From Rhodeus uyekii (taxonomy: Eukaryota; Chordata; Actinopteri; Cypriniformes; Acheilognathidae), in NCBI GenBank assembly GCA_037043235.1, contig JAWRVZ010000030.1:5086501-5150500 (forward strand): a DNA stretch of 64,000 nt, in the 5' to 3' direction. Shown in pieces: positions 58,708 through 64,000 of the stretch (position 1 is its first letter; every line of letters begins with the position of its first letter). The position numbers and the translations under genes are program-made. The notes beneath the pieces were generated by a model. The model made no database searches, was not told the DNA's origin, and saw only the letters and a program-made list of their open reading frames with translations.

Positions 58708-59760
58708 CTACGAGAGGACCCGTGTTCCCGGAGCGGAGTTGAGGTCAAGCTGGTAAAACCTCAGAAAAGTATGCGGGGAAGACCACCCTGCCGCATCACA
58801 AACATCAGATAACGACACACCAGATATAAGGGCCTTAGAGGCAGCCACGCTCCTAGTAGAGTGGGCCCGGACCCTCAGAGGCGAGGAGGATCCGGCCGAC
58901 TCGTAAGCCAGGGTGATAGCCTCAACTATCCACCTGCTTAAAGTAGATTTGGATGCAGGGGCCCCCTTGGGGGTCCCAAAGCAAACAAACAACTGGTCAG
59001 ACTTACGCCAAGGGGCAGACCTATAGACATAAGTGTCCAGTGCTCGCACTGGACAGACCTTGTTTTTAAATTCCTGGTCCTGGTCACCGAAGGGGGGAGG
59101 GCAGAAGGCCTGCAGTACTATAGACCTGGCCACATGAGTGGGCACTTTGGGCACATAGCCTGGCCTGGGATGGAGGAAGGCTTTCACCATCCCAGGCGCA
59201 AACTCAAGGCAAGAGGGAGCTACAGAAAGCGCCTGTAGATCCCCAATTCTCTTTAGCGATGTTATAGCTAACAAGAATAAGGTTTTTAAAGTGAGGAACT
59301 TTAGTGGAACCTCATCCAACGGTTCAAAGGGTGCCTGGGACAACCCCTGGAGTACCAGGGATAAGTCCCAGGCAGGAACCTTGGTCTGGACTGCAGGCCT
59401 CAGCCTAATGGTACCACGGAGGAAGCGTGTGACGAGGGGGTCCCGGCCAATGGACACGCCACCCAGAGGTACGTGGTAAGCCGCAATGGCAGCCACGTAA
59501 ACCTTCAGGGTGGACGGGGACAACCCTGCAGCGAATCTATCTTGCAGGAACTCTAGCACTTTGCCAATGTGACAGGTAACTGGGTTCACCTGCTTCTCGC
59601 TACACCAAGAAGTGAAAAGTCTCCACTTCAGGGCGTACAGCTTCCTCGTGGAGGGAGCTCTGGAGTGGAGGATGGTCTCAACAACCTCGGTCGAGAGACC
59701 AGAATCTATGAGCTGGGCCCCCTCAGAGGCCAAGCCCACAGTTTCCAAAGTTCTGGGCAG
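58708..59760 (-). CDS. DIRS tyrosine recombinase
   Basis: Site-specific recombinase that would integrate the circular DNA intermediate. After an N-terminal core-binding region (TILHSRAPSTRKLYALKWRL, FLQDRFAAGLSPSTLKVYVA) the catalytic residues are visible: Arg in LKRIGDLQAL, His-x-x-Arg in RAHSTRSVAASKAL, and the Tyr nucleophile in FLRFYQLDL. About 340 residues are recombinase-like. The frame stays open upstream to 61623 (971 codons), so the true start is uncertain and it may be made by overlap with the RT frame. Uninterrupted, so possibly functional. Confidence 0.85.
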   Translation of the reverse strand: MPRTLETVGLASEGAQLIDSGLSTEVVETILHSRAPSTRKLYALKWRLFTSWCSEKQVNPVTCHIGKVLEFLQDRFAAGLSPSTLKVYVAAIAAYHVPLGGVSIGRDPLVTRFLRGTIRLRPAVQTKVPAWDLSLVLQGLSQAPFEPLDEVPLKFLTLKTLFLLAITSLKRIGDLQALSVAPSCLEFAPGMVKAFLHPRPGYVPKVPTHVARSIVLQAFCPPPFGDQDQEFKNKVCPVRALDTYVYRSAPWRKSDQLFVCFGTPKGAPASKSTLSRWIVEAITLAYESAGSSSPLRVRAHSTRSVAASKALISGVSLSDVCDAAGWSSPHTFLRFYQLDLNSAPGTRVLS

Positions 59761-61724
59761 GGGTGAAGAATCGAGCCCGCTGCCTGAGACAGGAGGTCCA
59801 CTCGAACTGGGATCTCCCAGGGGACCCCGTCCAGCAGGGAAACAAGATCCGCAAACCACACTCTGCCCGGCCAACGCGGAGCAACCAGTGTGAGACGGAC
59901 CTTGTCCCGGCGAACTCTCTCCAGAACTCCCGGGAGCAGAGCAATCGGGGGAAATGCGTACAGACATAGCCTCGGCCATGTCTGGACCATGGCATCCAGC
60001 CCGAGTGGGGCTGGATGCAGGAGTGAATACCACAGAGGGCAATGCGTTGATTCTTCGGACGCGAACAGATCTACTTGTGCCCGGCCGAATCTGAACCAAA
60101 TCTGCTCCACCACCTCTGGGTGGAGCCTCCATTCCCCGGGCCTCGGCCCCTGTCTCGACAGGACGTCTGCTCCCACATTCTGGGTCCCAGGGATGTGAAC
60201 TGCCCGTAGATGGAGCAGTCTCCCTTGGGACCAGAGGAGGATCTGCCGCGCCAGTTTGTATAGTGGTCGCGAACGTAGACCCCCCTGACGATTTATATAG
60301 GAGACCACAGTGGTGCTGTCGGTCTGAACAACCACATAATGGCCCCTGAGGTCTGGGAGGAACGCTTGAAGCGCCCTCCAAACAGCCATCATCTCCAGCA
60401 GGTTTATGTGCCAGGACAACTGGTGTTTGTGCCACAGACCCTGGGCAGAGCGATCCCTCAGGACCGCTCCCCAACCTGTGAGGGAAGCATCCGTCGATAG
60501 CATGACGCGTCGACAAGGAGCTCCCAACGCAGGTCCTTGAGACAGAAACCAGGGTTTCTTCCACATATCCAAGGCACGTAGGCATCGCCGCGTGACCTTG
60601 ATAGTGCGGAAAGGGTTGCCCCTCGGGGAAAACCCTCTGGTTCTGAGCCACCACTGTAATGGCCTCATGTGTAGCAGCCCGAACGGGATGACGCTGGAAG
60701 CTGCTGCCATGAGGCCCAGCACTCGCTGAAAGTGTTTTACAGTGATGGACTGGCCTATTTTGACTTTCTTCACGGTTGACAGAATCGAATCGATGCGGGC
60801 GGGGGATAGCCGCGCCCTCATCGAAACCGAGTCCCATATCACGCCTAGGAAGGTGGTTCTCTGAAGAGGAGAAAGCACACTCTTCTTTGCGTTCAACCTC
60901 AACCCCAGCACTCTCATGTGTGCGAGAACAACATCTCGATGCTGAACCGCTAACTGCGGCGACTGGGCAAGAATCAGCCAGTCGTCGATGTAATTCAAAA
61001 CTCTTATGCCTTGGAGGCGCAACGGGGTTAGCGCTGCGTCCATGCATTTCGTGAAAGTGCGGGGTGATAAAGCCAGGCCGAATGGAAGTACTTGATATTG
61101 GTACGCCTTCCCCCCAAAGGCGAACCTGAGGTACTTCCTGTGCTGTGGAAGGATGGAAATATGAAAATATGCGTCCTTCAGATCGATAGTGACGAACCAG
61201 TCCTCGGACCTGATCTGTGCCACTATTTGTTTCAAAGTCAGCATCTTGAATTTTAGCTTCATGACCGAGCGATTCAGAAGGCGCAAATCCAGGATGGGCC
61301 GCAGTCCTCCATCCTTCTTTGGAACGAGGAAGTAGCGGCTGTAAAAGCCTGACTCCCTGTTTGAGAGGGGTACATGTTCTATGGCCCCTTTCCTCAGTAG
61401 AGAATCTACCTCCTGCTCCATTACCAGAGCCTGCTCGGGGTCCACCACCGTGGGTAGAACCCCATTGAACCTGGGCGGGCGAGACCCAAACTGGATCGAA
61501 TACCCTTTCTTTATAATTCGCAGGACCCACTGAGAAACCTCTGGAAGACATGTCCATGCCGGCAGAAATTCTACTAGGGGAACCAGCCTCTCGAGGCTGG
61601 CCTCTGGTGTCTGTGTAGCACACCCGCCAGGGCCCGGTTTTCTGGGGAACACCTGGAGTGAATGCTCTAGGACCCTCCTTGGAGGGGGCGACCTCCTCAG
61701 TGCAACCGGTGTAACGGGCGGCAA
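59706..61724 (-). CDS. DIRS reverse transcriptase / RNase H polyprotein
   Basis: 672 codons. Reverse transcriptase blocks at residues about 125-300: YFLVPKKDGGLRPILDLR, TIDLKDAYFHI (first Asp), QYQVLPFGLALSP, and catalytic YIDDWL at 245. RNase H at about 405-525: LSTDASLTGWGAVL, LLEMMAVWRAL, VVQTDSTTVVSYI, GADVLSR. The C-terminal part (550-672), with VDLFASEESTHCPLW and YAFPPIALL, matches the region in DIRS proteins described as methyltransferase-like. Starts 41 bases after the gag-like stop. No internal stops. Confidence 0.92.
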   Translation of the reverse strand: MPPVTPVALRRSPPPRRVLEHSLQVFPRKPGPGGCATQTPEASLERLVPLVEFLPAWTCLPEVSQWVLRIIKKGYSIQFGSRPPRFNGVLPTVVDPEQALVMEQEVDSLLRKGAIEHVPLSNRESGFYSRYFLVPKKDGGLRPILDLRLLNRSVMKLKFKMLTLKQIVAQIRSEDWFVTIDLKDAYFHISILPQHRKYLRFAFGGKAYQYQVLPFGLALSPRTFTKCMDAALTPLRLQGIRVLNYIDDWLILAQSPQLAVQHRDVVLAHMRVLGLRLNAKKSVLSPLQRTTFLGVIWDSVSMRARLSPARIDSILSTVKKVKIGQSITVKHFQRVLGLMAAASSVIPFGLLHMRPLQWWLRTRGFSPRGNPFRTIKVTRRCLRALDMWKKPWFLSQGPALGAPCRRVMLSTDASLTGWGAVLRDRSAQGLWHKHQLSWHINLLEMMAVWRALQAFLPDLRGHYVVVQTDSTTVVSYINRQGGLRSRPLYKLARQILLWSQGRLLHLRAVHIPGTQNVGADVLSRQGPRPGEWRLHPEVVEQIWFRFGRAQVDLFASEESTHCPLWYSLLHPAPLGLDAMVQTWPRLCLYAFPPIALLPGVLERVRRDKVRLTLVAPRWPGRVWFADLVSLLDGVPWEIPVRVDLLSQAAGSILHPCPELWKLWAWPLRGPSS

Positions 61725-61764
61725 CTGAGGAGGGTCGCCTCCAAGAGGCCCGGCGCGTCTGGCG

Positions 61765-63243
61765 TCAGGACCTCTTCGAGGTAGCCTTCTTGGCGAGGAT
61801 GACGGTCCTCAGATCCGTCCTCCTGCCCGAAGGCTGAGGCTGGGAGCGCCTGCCCGACCCCCCGGTTTTCTGGGGAGGTTGGCGGGTTGAGACGCTCTGC
61901 CTTTGAGCGGCCCGCTGCACATATGAGGAGGCCTGGGGCTGTGGCTGGCTCACAGCCCCAGGCTGAGGGCGGCGAGGCAGGAGTACATTGAACGCCACCT
62001 GCTGCTTTGCCGCCTCCTGGAACTTCTCGACGACCGTTTTCACCGAATCGCCGAAAAGCCCAAAAGGCGACAGAGGGGCGTCCAACATAAAATTTTTCTC
62101 CTTGTCCTTTAGAGACGTCAAATTTAACCACAGGTGCCTCTCCGTGGCCACACAGGCTGCCATGGAACGACCAATAGAGGCAGCCGTCTCCCTGGTGGCC
62201 CGTAGGGACAGATCTGTGGCTTTACGTAGCTCAGCCACAGCCTGTGGACCAATGCCTCCGCCCTCATCGAGGTCCCCCAACAATTCTGCTTGGTAAGCCT
62301 GAAGCAGGGCGGTGGTGTGAAGACACGCCGCTGCCTGGCTAGCTGCAGAATATGCTCTGCCCACATGAGCTGATGTAACCCGCATAGGTTTAGTGGGCAG
62401 CACCGGGACTTTAAGCGATGACACCGAGGGCGGAGAGAGGTGGCTCGCAAGCGCCTCCTCCACCTTCGGCATCGCGCCATAACCATACTCTCGCGCACCA
62501 ACCAGAGTGGCATACATATTATTTTGTGGCGTAAACACTCTGGAGGTGGCTGGCCTCTTCCAGGATCTAGACACCTCAGTGTGCAGATCCGGGAAAAAAG
62601 GCAGGTCCCGGCGAGGGGGAGGGACCCGCACTGGCAGAAATCGTTCATCCAACTTGCTTCTCTTTGGACGAACGACAGTGCTTTCCGCTGGCCACTCAAT
62701 ACTTAACGTGGCCACAGCGCGAGTCACCACCTCGAGCAATTCCTCATAAGCTGGGGAGGAGGTTGGCGAATCCTCACTCTCCGCGTCGACACTAGCAACG
62801 TCTAACTCCTCGGAGCTAGACAATTGCAGTGCCGGTGCTTCAGCTTGGTCGGAAGTAACCGCCCTCGAGCGTGCTTCCGAAACCATGCATGAAGCACTGG
62901 ATCCACCGGGTAAGGGCTGAGATAGGGGAGCGCCCGTCTCAGACCCCGCCGTCAGGTCCATTTGCGAACCCCATGACCTAGATCGCCGCAGAGCCTCAGC
63001 TGCTGCGGGACCCGAGCCCTGGGGAACGCGAGCCTGGCCGGTCTCAGAATCAAAAACCGCCAGGCGTGAGCGGAGCACCCGCAGCGGTAGTTGGCTGCAG
63101 TGATCACAGTCAGCACTCACGAGCGCTGACCTAGCATGCTCCGCTCCCAGACACATTACACATAACAAGTGCTCATCTCCCCCCGAGAGGAAACGAGGGC
63201 AAGGAGATGCGCACTGTTTAAATGCCTGGTTCGCCATAAACAT
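61765..63243 (-). CDS. DIRS gag-like protein (ORF1)
   Basis: 492 codons from MFMANQAFKQ. Near the N terminus a Cys/His cluster (C11, C15, C28, C31, then CDHC) could bind zinc. The middle is Ser/Pro/acid-rich, followed by a helical region with Ala-rich stretches (YSAASQAAACLHTTALLQAY) and a basic Gln/Arg/Ser-rich C terminus. Position and composition match ORF1 of vertebrate DIRS elements, presumably the particle-forming nucleic-acid-binding protein. Function inferred from position. Confidence 0.8.
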   Translation of the reverse strand: MFMANQAFKQCASPCPRFLSGGDEHLLCVMCLGAEHARSALVSADCDHCSQLPLRVLRSRLAVFDSETGQARVPQGSGPAAAEALRRSRSWGSQMDLTAGSETGAPLSQPLPGGSSASCMVSEARSRAVTSDQAEAPALQLSSSEELDVASVDAESEDSPTSSPAYEELLEVVTRAVATLSIEWPAESTVVRPKRSKLDERFLPVRVPPPRRDLPFFPDLHTEVSRSWKRPATSRVFTPQNNMYATLVGAREYGYGAMPKVEEALASHLSPPSVSSLKVPVLPTKPMRVTSAHVGRAYSAASQAAACLHTTALLQAYQAELLGDLDEGGGIGPQAVAELRKATDLSLRATRETAASIGRSMAACVATERHLWLNLTSLKDKEKNFMLDAPLSPFGLFGDSVKTVVEKFQEAAKQQVAFNVLLPRRPQPGAVSQPQPQASSYVQRAAQRQSVSTRQPPQKTGGSGRRSQPQPSGRRTDLRTVILAKKATSKRS

Positions 63244-63362
63244 AGATATTGTATATAAATATATATGGGAGATCCCTGATTTTTAAACTAGATCTGGGTT
63301 TTTCTCTCAAAATAACCAGCACACTCAACACACTCTCACACTGTGCTTGCGAAGACAAACAA

Positions 63363-63536
63363 AGCTGCCGCTTCCGGGTTCCGGCGCTCTTTTATCAACT
63401 GGTTCGTGACGTCACCGATCTGCGCCTGTCACTCACGCACGCGCGCGCGCGCCGGAAGTTTACATATTGTGCTTCGCGCGGACATCATCCAAGGATTCCC
63501 CAAGCGTTCGACGCAGCGCGAGTTCCCTTGAAAGGG
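63363..63536. repeat. DIRS right (5') terminal repeat
   Basis: Inverted match of the left repeat, from GCTGCCGCTTCCGGG to GCGTTCGACGCAGCG, plus the outer GAGTTCCCTTGAAAGGGAA that is complementary to the internal region. It lies upstream of ORF1 and should contain its promoter. Confidence 0.9.
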
Positions 63537-63546
63537 AAATATCAGT

Positions 63547-64000
63547 ATCGTATTGGCTAAAAATAATTTCTTTCTTTCAATCAGATAGCACTAATCTTTG
63601 TATTTTAACTAACACATCACAGATTAACTGAATGTTTAATGTAAAATGTTTATTTTTAATAAATTATTTTATATAGAAGTAAATTGTATATAATTTATTG
63701 TGTAGAAGATATGGGTATCACAGTCAGCCACACCCTGAGCATCAGACCACTTGTTCCACCCACTCGTTCACAATCACCAGAGTACTAACCACCCATTCCT
63801 GCAGACACTCACCCTTCACAAACAGTCACCACAAAATTCCATGTTGTTTGGTCTTAACATTTGTTACCCAGACACTCACCAGACTCCTCTCTGATGATTA
63901 CTCAACAGAATACCAAAGACTCTTCCAAACCTTTTCCTTCATCTGCCTTCTTCTGATCATCTTCCAGGACCTTTCACTCTCTATAAGAAAAGACTGTTTG
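63547..64000. other. Non-coding right flank; possible start of an LTR
   Basis: From about 63718 the sequence becomes C/A-rich (CACCACTT, CACTCACC phrases) and contains TATA-like CTATAAGAAAAG at 63981. It resembles the 5' part of a fish LTR, but the window ends before this can be judged. Confidence 0.3.

Larger units (their letters stand above)
58296..63536 (-). mobile_element. DIRS-type tyrosine-recombinase retrotransposon, apparently complete
   Basis: About 5.2 kb. Coding order on the minus strand is gag-like, RT/RNase H, tyrosine recombinase. Terminal repeats are inverted (58349-58506 against 63363-63517), and an internal complementary region (58555-58654) is complementary to both outer ends, the defining layout of DIRS elements, which replicate through a circle and integrate with a recombinase in place of an integrase. 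All three frames are open and the repeats nearly identical, suggesting a recent insertion. AAATATCAGT flanks both sides. Confidence 0.92.

Noticed and set aside
58708..61623. Single 971-residue protein
   Set aside because: Only the last 340 or so residues resemble a known domain; the upstream part overlaps the RT/RNase H gene in another register.

Overview
The window is vertebrate nuclear DNA, AT-rich and repeat-dense. It comes from a teleost, most likely a cypriniform fish. The evidence is one spliced vertebrate gene, a SINE whose head looks like 5S rRNA, L2-type LINEs, a DIRS-type tyrosine-recombinase retrotransposon, and many Tc1/mariner, pogo/Tigger-like, hAT, piggyBac and PIF/Harbinger remnants of the kind common in carp-like fishes. 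There are no operons, tRNA genes or rRNA genes.

The only host gene I can reconstruct is slc24a3 (NCKX3), a K+-dependent Na+/Ca2+ exchanger on the minus strand. Fifteen consecutive exons run from 41493 down to the stop codon at 17298. Every junction is GT-AG and the reading frame is unbroken across all 15. The first exon or exons (N-terminal leader) are not visible and must lie upstream, above 41.5 kb and perhaps outside the window. Introns are either very short (95-173 bp) or 0.7-4.1 kb; most of the longest hold transposons.

Layout. 1-13.7 kb: downstream of the gene, mostly MITE-type repeats, with one possible exon of an unknown + strand gene at 340. 13.7-17.3 kb: probable 3' UTR or downstream sequence. 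17.3-41.5 kb: slc24a3 with intronic hAT, Tc1, Tigger-like, piggyBac, DIRS-relic and solo-LTR insertions. 41.5-44.6 kb: a Tigger-like element with another nested in it. 44.6-52 kb: an L2-type LINE broken up by a SINE, an LTR-element remnant and a younger LINE of the same family. 53.2-54.0 kb: a solo LTR. 54.7-57.5 kb: a hAT transposase pseudogene split by two TA-target elements. 58.3-63.5 kb: an apparently intact DIRS element with gag-like, RT/RNase H and tyrosine-recombinase frames, inverted terminal repeats and an internal complementary region.

Most of the window records nested transposition. Target-site duplications, reading frames and paralogous empty sites let many insertions be ordered. 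The points most worth following up are the DIRS element and its flanking 10-bp direct repeat, the four-copy Tigger-like family with interchangeable cores, the LINE that inserted into its own relative, and the insertions very close to slc24a3 splice sites.
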